Shown: positions 28,495 through 37,891 of the stretch, one piece after another
How positions within the stretch are numbered: position 1 is the stretch's first letter
Layout of the letters: the number at the start of each line of letters is the position of its first letter
NCBI GenBank assembly: GCA_020445765.1
Contig: JAGRFY010000004.1
Location: 1,025 to 51,861 of the forward strand
Source of the DNA: Rhodocyclaceae bacterium
GTDB taxonomy: Bacteria > Pseudomonadota > Gammaproteobacteria > Burkholderiales > Rhodocyclaceae
Length of the DNA: 50,837 nt
Direction: 5' to 3'
Notes under the pieces: generated by a model
The model's database searches: none
What the model was told of the DNA's origin: nothing
What the model saw: the letters and a program-made list of their open reading frames with translations, nothing else
Translations under genes and position numbers: made by a program

Positions 28495-30237
28495 TCAAAG
28501 GCTCTTGAGGTATTCGACCAGTGCTTCCCGATCGTCATCCGAGAACGTCGGTCGTGCCGGATCCAGGCCTTCGAGCACGGTCAGCACGCCATCGACCGCA
28601 GCCGCCAGTGTCGGCACGCTGCCGTTCGACAGATAGGGCGCGGTGTGCGAGATGCCGCGCAGCGAGGGCACCTTGATGCCGCCGGCGAGGCCGCCCTGCG
28701 GCGCGGTGATCTCGGTAAACAGGCCCGGACCGGTCAGCTCCGCGCTCCGATGGCACGAGGAACAACCGGCCTCGCCATGGAACAGTTCGAATCCCCGTTC
28801 GGCCTTGGCTTCGTCGAAGGGACCCGGCGCGGGACTGGTGATGCTGCGCATCCAGGCCTGCAGATCGCGCAGCTTGTCGGCCGTGATGTCGTTGCCGGGT
28901 TGATCGGCCTCCGCCTGGGCAAGCGCGTCAAGCAGGGACTGCGGCGGGGTCACCGAAAGCTCGGCGGGCAGCGTGGCGGCGGCAGTACCGAAAGCGCCGT
29001 TGCCGTGCATCACCAGATCGTAGACGGCCTCTGCCTGACTTGCCAGCGCATTGTCGTTGGTGCCGTCGTCCACGAACAGGCCATCCCAGCCGAACAGGTA
29101 GCCCTGCGACGCGAGATCCACGAAATTCCAGATCGGCGGATTGTTGGTGGGATTGACGACCCCGTCCTCGAGCGCATTGTCCGGCAGGGCGCGGATGTCG
29201 AAGTTTCCGGGCCCCCAGCCCTGGAGCACCGCCGCGGTCGCACCGCCGTCGCCGAGATTCTGGACGAAGGGCGTCAGCGACAGGATCGTGCCGGCATCGA
29301 TGGCGCTGTTGGGAACGCCATCGAACTGCGGCTCGCCGATCGGCAACATCGTCGCACCGGCCGAAAGCTGGAATTCGGTCGGCGCCACCTTGACGTGGCA
29401 CAGCGCGCAGGTCAGGCCTGCCCGGACCATGTTGCCGTTGCCGTCGAACCGCGCGCGAACGCCGATCACCGCATCGTTCTGCAGCAGTACCCGCGTGGTC
29501 GCGGGATCGGCCAGCGCAGCGTCCTTGGCGGCCAGGTCGCTGCCGGTCATCAGGTCGATCACCGATTGCGGCAGTCGCGTGACATCGACCTGCACGCCGA
29601 GCGCGACGGCGTCGGCCGGCGTTACCTTGTCGAGCAGGGTATGCAGCCCGATGACATCGCCGAAGAAGGCTTCGTTGCCGAAGGTCTCGTCCATCAGCAC
29701 GCCGCGGCCGCGCGCAACGGCATCACCCTGGGTCGCCTGCAGCGTGCGCAGCGTTACCCGATAGGTTGCCTGACTGCGACGACTCAGACCCACCACGCGC
29801 TGGCTCGAATTGCGGTAGAAGCTGGCCTCGACCCGCTGCCATTCGCCGGCGTCGAAGCGGGATATCTCGCCCAGGGTCGGATGCTCGGGCGGCTGATCCG
29901 CCCGCAGGACGATCCTGATCGGCCGATCGAGGGAGACGTCGTCGCCCTTGGCGTCCTTCAGCGACACTTCGAAGGCGGCACTCGCGAAGGTCGGATCGTC
30001 GGCGCCGGTCGCGATCCTGGCGCTGGCGACCCGCAGCACGGCGTTGCCGGCGAGCGCACCCTGCGGAACGACGACCGTGACCGTGCCGGACGCATCGCTG
30101 AACGTACCACCGTCCACTGCACTCACGTCTGCCTCGATGATGTCCGACGAACCGCTGCCGCCGCCGCACGCCGCCAGCCCGGCGATTGCGAAGAATCCAG
30201 CCAGCCTCGCCACGTGACCTGCCCCTTTTCCGATCAT
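28495..30237 (-). CDS. Lipoprotein cytochrome c with two CxxCH sites
   Basis: A 580-residue exported protein. The N-terminus ends in lipobox LAAC (Cys24) followed by GGGSGSSD, so it is a lipoprotein. Residues about 40-110 form a beta-rich domain with GTVTVVVPQGALAGNAVLRV, like ZU5-type domains. Two heme-binding motifs follow, CALCH at 277-281 and CSSCH at 492-496. The C-terminus has PSLRGISHTAPYLSNGSVPTLAAAVD, typical of diheme cytochrome c peroxidase/MauG relatives. The two hemes are farther apart than in simple peroxidases, and the ZU5-like front part is unusual. It probably carries or uses electrons in the periplasm. AGGAG seven bases before ATG 30237 supports the start. Confidence 0.82.
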   Translation of the reverse strand: MIGKGAGHVARLAGFFAIAGLAACGGGSGSSDIIEADVSAVDGGTFSDASGTVTVVVPQGALAGNAVLRVASARIATGADDPTFASAAFEVSLKDAKGDDVSLDRPIRIVLRADQPPEHPTLGEISRFDAGEWQRVEASFYRNSSQRVVGLSRRSQATYRVTLRTLQATQGDAVARGRGVLMDETFGNEAFFGDVIGLHTLLDKVTPADAVALGVQVDVTRLPQSVIDLMTGSDLAAKDAALADPATTRVLLQNDAVIGVRARFDGNGNMVRAGLTCALCHVKVAPTEFQLSAGATMLPIGEPQFDGVPNSAIDAGTILSLTPFVQNLGDGGATAAVLQGWGPGNFDIRALPDNALEDGVVNPTNNPPIWNFVDLASQGYLFGWDGLFVDDGTNDNALASQAEAVYDLVMHGNGAFGTAAATLPAELSVTPPQSLLDALAQAEADQPGNDITADKLRDLQAWMRSITSPAPGPFDEAKAERGFELFHGEAGCSSCHRSAELTGPGLFTEITAPQGGLAGGIKVPSLRGISHTAPYLSNGSVPTLAAAVDGVLTVLEGLDPARPTFSDDDREALVEYLKSL

Positions 30238-30382
30238 TTCGGTCTCCTGCCGATGTCAAAAAAAACTTGCCGAGCCGCCGGAAGATTTCCCGAACGGCAG
30301 CGGCAAGCTAACAGGCTGCAACGGCGGCAGAATGTAACCTGGGTCACCCGGATCCGGCACGCTCGGGCATGCGGCCCGGAAC

Positions 30383-30401
30383 CAGCCGGTGTTCCCGGCT
30401 G
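30383..30401 (-). terminator. Hairpin directly after the BON lipoprotein gene
   Basis: CAGCCGG, a 5-base loop and CCGGCTG form a perfect seven-pair stem that begins one base after the minus-strand stop codon. There is no clear T-run, but the position fits a transcription end between the BON and cytochrome genes. Confidence 0.45.
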
Positions 30402-30402
30402 A

Positions 30403-30858
30403 TCACTTGCTGGCAAGTACCAGCTTGTTATGGACTCCCTTCACGCCGTCGACCGACTCGGCCAGTCGTTCCGCCTGGTCACGGGCAGCATCGTCGGGCG
30501 CAGTACCCGACAGCGTGACTTCCCCGTCCTTGGTGTCGACGTTGATCTCGAGGGCATCGATCCGCTCGTCGTTGATCAGTTCCGCCTTGACCGCTGTCGT
30601 GATGGCGGCGTCGGTCACGATCTGGCCGGCGTCGGACAAGGTTTCCTTCACCGCCTCGCCTGCGCGCTCTGCACCGCGCGCGATGGCATCGCCGGCTTCG
30701 GCCATTTCGCGCTTGGCATCAGCCGCGGCGTCGCGGGATTCGGCGACCGCATGGTCCACCTTCTGGCCCGCGGTCTGGTCTTCGCTGCCACACGCAGCGA
30801 GCAGCATCGCGCTGCTGACGAGACTGGCAAACGCAATCTTTCGGAACGGCATGTCCAT
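30403..30858 (-). CDS. BON-domain lipoprotein
   Basis: A 151-residue lipoprotein. The signal ends in LLAAC with Cys23. Residues about 30-75 are a charged Ala-rich helix (VDHAVAESRDAAADAKREMAEAGD), and the C-terminal 70 residues form one BON domain (VKAELINDERIDALEINVDTKDGEVTLSG). BON domains, as in OsmY, bind membranes or lipids and are often induced by osmotic stress, which would suit the osmolyte gene elsewhere in the window. AAGGAG eight bases before ATG 30858 supports the start; a second Met is two codons in. It is upstream of the cytochrome gene on the same strand but separated from it by a hairpin. Confidence 0.88.
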   Translation of the reverse strand: MDMPFRKIAFASLVSSAMLLAACGSEDQTAGQKVDHAVAESRDAAADAKREMAEAGDAIARGAERAGEAVKETLSDAGQIVTDAAITTAVKAELINDERIDALEINVDTKDGEVTLSGTAPDDAARDQAERLAESVDGVKGVHNKLVLASK

Positions 30859-31147
30859 GGCTGTTTCTCCTTCTGCTCTGTTGATCGTTGATTTTCGGGT
30901 CGGAAGCAGCGGATCGGGCGACGTGTCGCGCTCCCTCTTCGCTCATCCACGACTGCATTTTCGCGATCACCGGCCTTGCGGACTGTAGGCCGCCTCCGGA
31001 CGTTTCGTAGGACTCGGCGAAGTGTCGTTGCCGGACGAATTGACGTCTGCACCGGCGACGCCCACGATGACGCCTGATTCGCCCGTATTCACTCCGCACC
31101 GGTGCAGTAACGCGGTGCGGGCCGCCTGGCTTCACGGAATTGCGCCC

Positions 31148-31615
31148 ATGTCGATCCATTGCAGACGCACCGCACGACTCGCGCGCGGCTGGCACCCTCT
31201 CGCGTGCGCTGTCGGCGCACTCACCGCCGCCTGGCTGTCGTCGGCCAACGCCGCCGACAATCCCCTTGCACACAGCCGCTGGACCGCGGTGGGGTCGGCG
31301 CGATGCCCCGACGCCATCTATTTCGGCGTGCGCCGCTACCTGTTCCTGAACCGCTGCCATGCGCCAGCCGCGGACGGCGTCGTCGAGCGCGGCACCTACC
31401 GTCTCGACAGCGGTCGCATCGAGCTGCGCGAACGCGAGCCATCGACCACTCGCGGGATCGACGGCATCGGTCCTTCGCTTCGCACGCTCGAGGTCGAACA
31501 CCTCGGCGCGGATCGGCTGGTATTGCGCGCAGATGGGCGATCGATCGAATTCAGGCGCTCGAGGCCGACAAGGCTGCTGCCGGCCGCGGCCGGTCGCAAG
31601 ACGATGTCCGATTGA
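31148..31615 (+). CDS. Secreted uncharacterised protein (155 residues)
   Basis: A signal peptide (HPLACAVGALTAAWLSSANA) precedes a small beta-rich domain with NPLAHSRWTAVGSARC, a second Cys in LFLNRCHAP and repeated short strands (GTYRLDSGRIELRERE, LVLRADGRSIEFRR). The two Cys may form a disulfide. The pattern resembles small periplasmic lipocalin-like folds, but I do not recognise a family. ATG 31148 was chosen because it places the signal peptide correctly; an upstream start at 31022 would bury it. It is convergent with the SNF2 gene, 9 bases away. Confidence 0.65.
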   Translation: MSIHCRRTARLARGWHPLACAVGALTAAWLSSANAADNPLAHSRWTAVGSARCPDAIYFGVRRYLFLNRCHAPAADGVVERGTYRLDSGRIELREREPSTTRGIDGIGPSLRTLEVEHLGADRLVLRADGRSIEFRRSRPTRLLPAAAGRKTMSD

Positions 31616-31624
31616 ACACCGCTT

Positions 31625-34600
31625 TCAGGCGCGTCGGCGACGCGCCGGCAGCGGCGCGAACAGTTCGGCGAGGTCGCGGTCGCCGAAGCCGGCGTCGCCA
31701 CCGTCGGATTCGGTCAGAATTGCGGCCGCGAGCGCGGCCTTGCGTTGCTGCATGGCCAGGATGCGTTCCTCGATCGAACCACCGACCACCAGCTTGTATA
31801 CAAACACCGGCTTGTCCTGCCCGATCCGGTGCGCCCGGTCGGTGGCCTGCGCCTCGATCGCCGGATTCCACCACGGATCGTAATGGATGACGGTATCGGC
31901 TGCCGTCAGGTTGAGACCGACACCGCCTGCCTTCAGGCTGATCAGAAAGACCGGCGCCTCGCCCTGCTGGAAGCGGCGCACCGGGGTCTCGCGATCGACG
32001 GTGTCGCCGGACAGTCTCAGCCAGCCGATGCGGCGCCGTGCCAGCTCGTGCTCGATCAGGTCGAGCATCGCTGTGAATTGCGAGAACACCAGCACGCTGC
32101 GACCTTCGTCCACCAGTTCCGGCAGCATCGACATCAGCAATTCGAGCTTGGCCCGTTCACGCACGCCGGCAGCCGCCTCGCCGCCGAGCAGGCGCGGGTC
32201 GCAGCACACCTGCCGCAGCTTGAGCAGCGCATCCAGGATTACGATGCGACTGCGGGCGAAGCCGCGCGCCGCCACTTCGTCGCGCACCCGCGCATCCATC
32301 GTCGCCCGCACGGTCTCATAAAGGTCCCGTTGACGGCCCTCGAGTTCGACGCTGCGCACGACCACCGTCTTCGGCGGCAGCTCCGAGGCGACGGCGTGCT
32401 TGCGCCGCCGCAGGACGAACGGCGCGACGCGACGCGCCAGCAGTTCGGCGCGCGTGCGATCGCCCTGGCGTTCGATCGGGCCACGCCAGCGCGCGGCGAA
32501 GTCCGCGGCATCGCCGAGCAGGCCCGGCATCAGGAAATCGAACTGGGCCCATAGTTCGCCGAGATGATTCTCGAGTGGCGTACCGGTCAGGCACAGCCGC
32601 TGGGCGGCGTCGAGCGAGCGCACGACCCGAGCTGCCTGACTGGCGGCGTTCTTGACCGTATGCGCCTCGTCGAGGATCAGGCATTGATAGGCATGCTCGG
32701 CGAGACGCTCGCGATCGCGCCACAGCAGCGGATAGGTGGTCACGCACAGGTCGTGGTCGGGAATCCGGGCGAAGGCCGCAGAACGGGCGTTGCCCCGCAA
32801 TTCGAGCACGCGCAGCGTCGGCGCAAAGCGCGCGGCCTCGTCCCGCCAGTTGAACGCCAGCGAGGTCGGCACCACCACAAGGGCGGGCTGCCGCAGTCGG
32901 CCAGCCTGCTTCTCCGCGAGCAGATGGGCAAGCACCTGCACGGTCTTGCCCAAGCCCATGTCGTCGGCCAGGATACCGCCAAGGCCCTGCCGCGCAAGCC
33001 ACTGCAACCAGTCGAGACCGCGGCGCTGGTACGGGCGCAGAGACGCCGCCAGCTCCGCCGGCGGCCTCGTCACGAGCGGCTGCCCGGCGTCCCGAAGCCT
33101 GGTCAACCAGCCTTTCAGCGTGTCCCGCCCGGCCACCTGCCAGTCGGCATCGAGCGCAGCGTCGAGGCGCCACGCGTCGGGCCCCGACAGCCGCAGGCAC
33201 GCCGTCGGCCGGTCGAACAGGTCAATCAAGGTCAGCGCCAGTGGCTTCAGGCGTTGCGCCGGCAGGGCCACCCGGGACCCGTCCTCGAGCGCCACCACGA
33301 GCGTTTCGTCGTCGTCGATCGAGGCCACCGCCCGCGGGTCGAGCCAACGCGGATCGTCACGAAATGCCGCGTGCAGCAGCGGGGCAAGCTCGACCCGGCG
33401 CGCCTCCACTTCGATCCCGAGCGCCAGCTCGAACTCGTGCCCTTCCGTTACCGAAATGTCGGCAAGCCAGCCGGTGGGCACCAGCACGCGATGTCGAAAA
33501 TCGCGCGGGCAGGCCAACTCCCAGCCGGCATCAGCGAGGGCGGGCGCGACCTCGCTCAGCAGCCGCTGCCATGCCTGCTCGCTGGCCAGCCCGTAGAGGC
33601 CGGCCGGCAGTTCACCGACCGTGTCGAGCCAGCCGCTGCGGATTGGCGCAAAGCCAGCCGCAGTCAGTGCGGCCATCGCCGCGTCCTCGATGGCACGGTC
33701 ACGCCGCACCCGGATTCGACGCCCGTCGGCAGTGTTGGCGAGTTCGGTCCGGCTGCCCGGCGTGAAGCTGGCACCGCCATATTCGAACATCGGGAGCGCA
33801 TAGTCGTAGGGCAGAGACCCGCCGGCGGCGCTGCGGGGATAGTCGCGATGGCTGCGCCATCGGCGACAGTACAGCGTCGATAGGGCCAGCACCGGTCGAC
33901 AGACGGCACTTACCGGCACCGGTTCCGACTCGTCGAGCCGGGGCAGCGGCAGCTCCGAACTCACTGCCGACATCGCCGCGGCCACCAGCGGCAATTCGGA
34001 GCGGGCCAGCGGCGGCAGGCGCAGCACCTCCGCGACCAGCGCAGGCGCCGGCAAGACGATGCGACCGGCCTCACCGGCCTCGGCGTCGAAGTACATCATC
34101 GGCCGGGTGCGGGCCATCAGCGCACATGGCGGCTCGACATCGACCACAGCCACCATGCCCTGCTCCTGGCTGCGCCAGCCCAGCATCCCGTTGCGGTCCT
34201 CGCCGGCGCTCAGCAGCCGCGTCCGGCCGGCGCGGTCCGCCGCGCACAGGCGGCCGGTGGCCAGTGCCGCGCCGGCCAAGGCGGCACCGTCCACGCCGTC
34301 GAGCCGCGCGACACCCGGGTGAGGCTGACGCCGGCCGCCGCTGCGGAAGCGGCGCAGGACGTCGAGATCGTCGTCACGAAGGAATGCTGGCGGCTTCAAC
34401 AGCGCCGCCTCGAGGTTGCGCCACTCGCGGGCACCGGCTGCCGGAGTGCCGTCGCCGCCCGCGCGCGCCTTGAGCAGCACCAATTCCAGATCGGGCGAGT
34501 GTGCGGCCCTGCGCACAACGTAGAAGAGGGCTTCGCCACCGCCTTCCGCAGGCGACGCCTCCGGCTTCCCGGCGAGGCGGGACGTCAGCCCGCGCGACCA

Positions 34601-34939
34601 GTCGACGACCTCCTTGCGCGGTCGTGAGCTGACCGCATCGGGGCGGCGCGCAGCCATCAACGCCGCCGCCGCATGCTTGCAGCGATTGACCACCGGGCAG
34701 TTGCAGCGGGTGGTCAGTTCGAGACTGCGCTGGCCGAGGAATTCGCGTGTCTCGACCCGCACCCTCACCAGGAAGGGTTCGCCGCTGCCGCCGCCGACCT
34801 TCGCGCTCAACAGATTGCCACTGGCCTCCAGCGCGGCCACCCGATCGACGAATGCCCTGGCCTGCTGCAGCGCAGCCGCAGAAAAGTACTCGCCGAGCCG
34901 CTCATCGTCGAGTTGGCGAATGAGACTGTCGAAGTGCAC
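31625..34939 (-). CDS. SWIM-domain SNF2/Rad54-family ATPase
   Basis: A 1,104-residue DNA-dependent ATPase of the SNF2 type. A SWIM zinc finger sits near the N-terminus (CNCPVVNRCKHA, starting at Cys79). A long middle region follows, then the helicase core: Walker A ADDMGLGKT with Lys665, DEAH at 757-760 in CLILDEAHTVKN, LTGTPLENHLGELW, and the second half with VFSQFTAMLDLIE and QATDRAHRIGQDKPVFVYKL. Such proteins move along DNA to remodel protein-DNA complexes or help RNA polymerase. The start is GTG 34939-34937, with AGAGG five bases upstream; longer reading enters the sirtuin gene. It follows the sirtuin gene by only 26 bases, so the two form an operon. Confidence 0.92.
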   Translation of the reverse strand: MHFDSLIRQLDDERLGEYFSAAALQQARAFVDRVAALEASGNLLSAKVGGGSGEPFLVRVRVETREFLGQRSLELTTRCNCPVVNRCKHAAAALMAARRPDAVSSRPRKEVVDWSRGLTSRLAGKPEASPAEGGGEALFYVVRRAAHSPDLELVLLKARAGGDGTPAAGAREWRNLEAALLKPPAFLRDDDLDVLRRFRSGGRRQPHPGVARLDGVDGAALAGAALATGRLCAADRAGRTRLLSAGEDRNGMLGWRSQEQGMVAVVDVEPPCALMARTRPMMYFDAEAGEAGRIVLPAPALVAEVLRLPPLARSELPLVAAAMSAVSSELPLPRLDESEPVPVSAVCRPVLALSTLYCRRWRSHRDYPRSAAGGSLPYDYALPMFEYGGASFTPGSRTELANTADGRRIRVRRDRAIEDAAMAALTAAGFAPIRSGWLDTVGELPAGLYGLASEQAWQRLLSEVAPALADAGWELACPRDFRHRVLVPTGWLADISVTEGHEFELALGIEVEARRVELAPLLHAAFRDDPRWLDPRAVASIDDDETLVVALEDGSRVALPAQRLKPLALTLIDLFDRPTACLRLSGPDAWRLDAALDADWQVAGRDTLKGWLTRLRDAGQPLVTRPPAELAASLRPYQRRGLDWLQWLARQGLGGILADDMGLGKTVQVLAHLLAEKQAGRLRQPALVVVPTSLAFNWRDEAARFAPTLRVLELRGNARSAAFARIPDHDLCVTTYPLLWRDRERLAEHAYQCLILDEAHTVKNAASQAARVVRSLDAAQRLCLTGTPLENHLGELWAQFDFLMPGLLGDAADFAARWRGPIERQGDRTRAELLARRVAPFVLRRRKHAVASELPPKTVVVRSVELEGRQRDLYETVRATMDARVRDEVAARGFARSRIVILDALLKLRQVCCDPRLLGGEAAAGVRERAKLELLMSMLPELVDEGRSVLVFSQFTAMLDLIEHELARRRIGWLRLSGDTVDRETPVRRFQQGEAPVFLISLKAGGVGLNLTAADTVIHYDPWWNPAIEAQATDRAHRIGQDKPVFVYKLVVGGSIEERILAMQQRKAALAAAILTESDGGDAGFGDRDLAELFAPLPARRRRA

Positions 34940-34965
34940 GCGACCTCTGGCTCCCGGCGACCCGT

Positions 34966-35730
34966 CTACCAGCCGAGGCGGACGCCGAGCGCGGCAAAGG
35001 CGTCGGCAGCACCGAGGCGCAGGCGCACGTCCACGAGGTCGCTGACTTCGCTGTCGCCGGGATTGATCTCGACGGTCGGCCAGCCCATGCGCGCCGCCCA
35101 CCACACCGGCGCTGCAACGTAGGGAAAGACGCTGGTGGTTCCGATCGTGAATACCAGATCGAATCCGCCAGCGAGCGCCTGCTCCAGCCGCTGCAGGCCA
35201 TCCACCGGCAACTCTTCGCCGAACAACACGACGTCCGGCCGCAGCCGGCCGCCACAGCGCGGGCAGATGGGGGGAATCATCAGCCCGCTGTAGTCCTCGA
35301 CCTGGCGGGCGCTCTCGCAATCGACGCAGCGAAGCCGGTGCAACGTGCCATGGATCTCGAGTACGTCGGTCGAGCCGGCAGCCCGGTGCAGGCCATCGAC
35401 GTTCTGGGTGAACACCATCACCCGTTCCTTCTCACGGCCGAGTCGCGCGATCGCATAGTGCGAGCGATTCGGCCCGGCGCCACGACAGTTGGCCTCGATC
35501 TGGGCCAGATATTTCCAGGTGATGTCGGGCCGCTCGGCCATCATCTTGCCCGACAGCGCGACTTCGATCGGCACCCCGTCGTCGGTGTGCACGTCGTCGT
35601 ACAGCCCACCGATGCCGCGATAGGTCGGCAGGCCGGAATCGGCCGAGATGCCGGCACCGGTGACGAACAGGATGCGCTGCGCCCGTTCACACAGCCGGGC
35701 GACGTGGTCGAGGTCGGAGTCTGCACTCAT
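34966..35730 (-). CDS. Sirtuin, NAD-dependent protein deacylase
   Basis: A 254-residue Sir2-family enzyme that removes acyl groups from lysine using NAD. The NAD-binding loop GAGISADSGLPTYRG, the TQNVDGLH motif, the catalytic His in EIHGTLH, the zinc site LRCVDC...ICPRCGG and the IGTTSVFPYVA segment are all present. Length and zinc cysteines fit the small bacterial CobB/class III type. It lacks the longer helicase, TIR or Sir2-like fused parts of phage-defence sirtuins. It shares an operon with the SNF2 ATPase downstream (26 bases). The ATG at 35730 follows a weak ribosome-binding site. Confidence 0.93.
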   Translation of the reverse strand: MSADSDLDHVARLCERAQRILFVTGAGISADSGLPTYRGIGGLYDDVHTDDGVPIEVALSGKMMAERPDITWKYLAQIEANCRGAGPNRSHYAIARLGREKERVMVFTQNVDGLHRAAGSTDVLEIHGTLHRLRCVDCESARQVEDYSGLMIPPICPRCGGRLRPDVVLFGEELPVDGLQRLEQALAGGFDLVFTIGTTSVFPYVAAPVWWAARMGWPTVEINPGDSEVSDLVDVRLRLGAADAFAALGVRLGW

Positions 35731-35781
35731 GGTTTCTGGCGGCTCGCAGCCGACCGCCGCAGAACGGCGCCGTCGCGGCGC

Positions 35782-36423
35782 TCAGCGTCGGAACAGGGCC
35801 TCGCGACGATCGAGGATCTCCTGGTAGGCCTTGCGGTCGGCCGCGTAGCGCTCCCTGATCGCCTCCATCAACCGCAGCTTGGATTCGATCACGCTATCCT
35901 GCGCGATGATCTCCAGGTCGTTGTCGTTGATCGATTTCGCAAGATCCGGTGGCAGTTCGGCCTTCTCGTAGAATTCCCGCTCCTGGCGCAATCGCGCCTG
36001 TTCTTCCAGCAGACGCTCCTTGAAACGGCGCGCCTTGGCGAGATCCTGCTCGACGTCGTCGAGCGCCCGCGTCTCGATCGCGTCGATGTCCTCGAGGCTG
36101 CGGTAGGTCTCGAGCAGGGCGCGCTCCTTCAGTCGAATCGAACGAATCCGATCCTGCTCGATACGTCTGCGGCGCTCCTCAAGCCTTCGCGCCTCGCGCT
36201 GCTCGCGTGTCAGCGGCGCTTCGACTTCGCGAATCACGAGTCCCTGCGGGCTGAGTACGCGATACGCGCTGCCATAGCATTGGGCGGGAAGCACGTCGGC
36301 GCAGATCTGTCGTCCGCCGACATCGTCGCAGCAAAAGACATCGGCCTCGACCGCCGGGGAGACCAACAGCGCCGAGTAGGCCAGCAACGCTGCGACGAGC
36401 TCAGTCCTGACGCGCGATGCCAT
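35782..36423 (-). CDS. Periplasmic coiled-coil protein, uncharacterised
   Basis: A 213-residue protein. The signal peptide ([20 protein letters not shown]) is followed by a short Cys-rich domain ([21 protein letters not shown]) that resembles DUF4124-type periplasmic modules, then about 130 residues of highly charged heptad-like helix ([20 protein letters not shown] onward). It likely forms an extended coiled coil in the periplasm. Its start, ATG 36423-36421, overlaps the end of pyrE by 23 bases, so the two are coupled, although the functions look unrelated. I do not recognise a specific family. Confidence 0.75.
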   Translation of the reverse strand: MASRVRTELVAALLAYSALLVSPAVEADVFCCDDVGGRQICADVLPAQCYGSAYRVLSPQGLVIREVEAPLTREQREARRLEERRRRIEQDRIRSIRLKERALLETYRSLEDIDAIETRALDDVEQDLAKARRFKERLLEEQARLRQEREFYEKAELPPDLAKSINDNDLEIIAQDSVIESKLRLMEAIRERYAADRKAYQEILDRREALFRR

Positions 36424-37048
36424 AGGTCTCCCGGTAGCGGCGGACCGCGTCGAGATGGTCCTGCAGATCACCGGTATTCGACAGGTGCCCGATGAGGTCG
36501 TCGAGACTGGCAACCGCGACCACCGGCACGCCGTAGGCGAGTTCGACTTCCTGCACGGCCGACAATTCGCCCTGGCCGCGCTCCATGCGATCGAGCGCAA
36601 TGACGACACCCGCCAGGCTGGCACCGGCCGCCGCGATGATGCGCACCGACTCTCGCACCGAGGTGCCCGCCGAGATCACATCGTCGAGCACCAGAACGCG
36701 CCCTTCGAGCGGGGCACCGACCAGGGTGCCGCCTTCGCCGTGGTCCTTGGCCTCCTTGCGATTGAAGCAGAAGGGCAGGTTGCGACCCATCTCGGCAAGC
36801 TTCAGCGCCGTGCCGGCGACCAGCGGAATGCCCTTGTAGGCCGGGCCGAACAGCACGTCGCACTCGATCTTCGAAGCGATTATCGCGCGTGCGTAGAATT
36901 CGCAGAGCTGGCCGAACGATTGGCCGTCGTCGAACAGTCCCGCATTGAAGAAATAGGGCGACAGGCGCCCTGCCTTTGTTCGGAACTCACCGAAGCGCAG
37001 GACGCCCTTGTCGCAGGCAAGGCGAATGAATTCGCGACTAAACTCCAA
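36401..37048 (-). CDS. pyrE: Orotate phosphoribosyltransferase
   Basis: A 215-residue enzyme that joins orotate to PRPP to give OMP in pyrimidine synthesis. It has the PRPP-binding motif [13 protein letters not shown], the [11 protein letters not shown] loop and the family N-terminus ([31 protein letters not shown]). The start appears to be TTG 37048-37046, because a TGA stop lies two codons upstream and no ATG fits the family. A weak start of this kind would lower expression. It is divergent from the exonuclease III gene across only 32 bases; pyrE next to an exonuclease III or crc-type gene is a common proteobacterial arrangement. Confidence 0.96.
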   Translation of the reverse strand: MEFSREFIRLACDKGVLRFGEFRTKAGRLSPYFFNAGLFDDGQSFGQLCEFYARAIIASKIECDVLFGPAYKGIPLVAGTALKLAEMGRNLPFCFNRKEAKDHGEGGTLVGAPLEGRVLVLDDVISAGTSVRESVRIIAAAGASLAGVVIALDRMERGQGELSAVQEVELAYGVPVVAVASLDDLIGHLSNTGDLQDHLDAVRRYRETYGIARQD

Positions 37049-37080
37049 GCTTCAAAATTTCCAACCGGGCAGAAGGACGC

Positions 37081-37863
37081 ATGTTACGCATCATAACCGC
37101 TAACCTCAACGGAATCCGCTCGGCATCTGCGAAAGGGTTCCTCGATTGGTTGTCGAAGCAGCGGGCAGATGTCGTCTGCGTGCAGGAACTGAAGGCCCAG
37201 GCCGCCAATCTGAGCGACGAGATGCGCTGTCCCGGTGGCATGACAGGCCATTTCTCGCATGCCGACAAGAAAGGGTACAGCGGTGTTGGGCTCTACCTTG
37301 CAAGGCCGGCCGAGCGCGTCGTCGAAGGACTGGGCCACGGCGAGTTCGATCCGGAGGGCCGCTATATCCAGGCCGACTTCGACGGACTCTCGGTGGTCTC
37401 GCTGTACCTGCCTTCGGGATCGAGTTCGGAGGAGAGGCAACAGGCCAAGTATCGCTTCATGAACGACTTCCTGCCGCACATGTCGGCGCTCAAGGCGAGC
37501 GGGCGAGAGATCGTCGTCTGCGGTGACTGGAACATCGCCCACCGCGAGATCGATCTCAAGAACTGGAAGTCGAATCAGAAGAATTCGGGCTTTCTGCCTG
37601 AGGAGCGCGCCTGGCTCGGCCGCGTGTTCGAGGAACTCGGCTATGTCGACGTCTATCGGCGACTGCATCCGGAAGCCACGGGCGAGTGCTACACCTGGTG
37701 GTCGAACCGCGGCCAGGCCTGGGCGAAGAACGTCGGCTGGCGCCTCGACTACCAGATCGCCACCCCCGGCATCGCCGAGCGGGCGCGAGTGGCCGCGGTC
37801 TACAAGGCTGAACGCTTTTCCGACCACGCACCGTTGACCGTCGACTACGATTGGCCGAGCTGA
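37081..37863 (+). CDS. xthA: Exodeoxyribonuclease III (AP endonuclease)
   Basis: A 260-residue DNA-repair nuclease that cuts at abasic sites and digests DNA 3' ends. It has the metal- and phosphate-binding residues of the family: TANLNGIRSA, VQELKA (Glu), VCGDWNIAHREIDL (Asp and Asn), GWRLDYQIATPG and FSDHAPLTVDYDW (His). Length fits the roughly 255-270 residues of ExoA/XthA. AAGGA sits just before the ATG. The related protein Crc keeps this fold but lacks catalytic residues; here they are present, so nuclease is the better call. Confidence 0.95.
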   Translation: MLRIITANLNGIRSASAKGFLDWLSKQRADVVCVQELKAQAANLSDEMRCPGGMTGHFSHADKKGYSGVGLYLARPAERVVEGLGHGEFDPEGRYIQADFDGLSVVSLYLPSGSSSEERQQAKYRFMNDFLPHMSALKASGREIVVCGDWNIAHREIDLKNWKSNQKNSGFLPEERAWLGRVFEELGYVDVYRRLHPEATGECYTWWSNRGQAWAKNVGWRLDYQIATPGIAERARVAAVYKAERFSDHAPLTVDYDWPS

Positions 37864-37891
37864 CGACAACCTCGCCGAGGACGCGAACAGG

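Noticed and set aside
34940-35320. Longer start for the SNF2 protein
   Set aside because: The extension overlaps the sirtuin coding sequence in another frame and is Arg/Ala-rich; GTG 34939 has AGAGG and starts a sensible sequence.
31625-35730. A classical Sir2-type anti-phage defence system
   Set aside because: The sirtuin is a complete small zinc deacylase and no nuclease, TIR or Argonaute partner is present; the pair is reported as a question, not a defence system.
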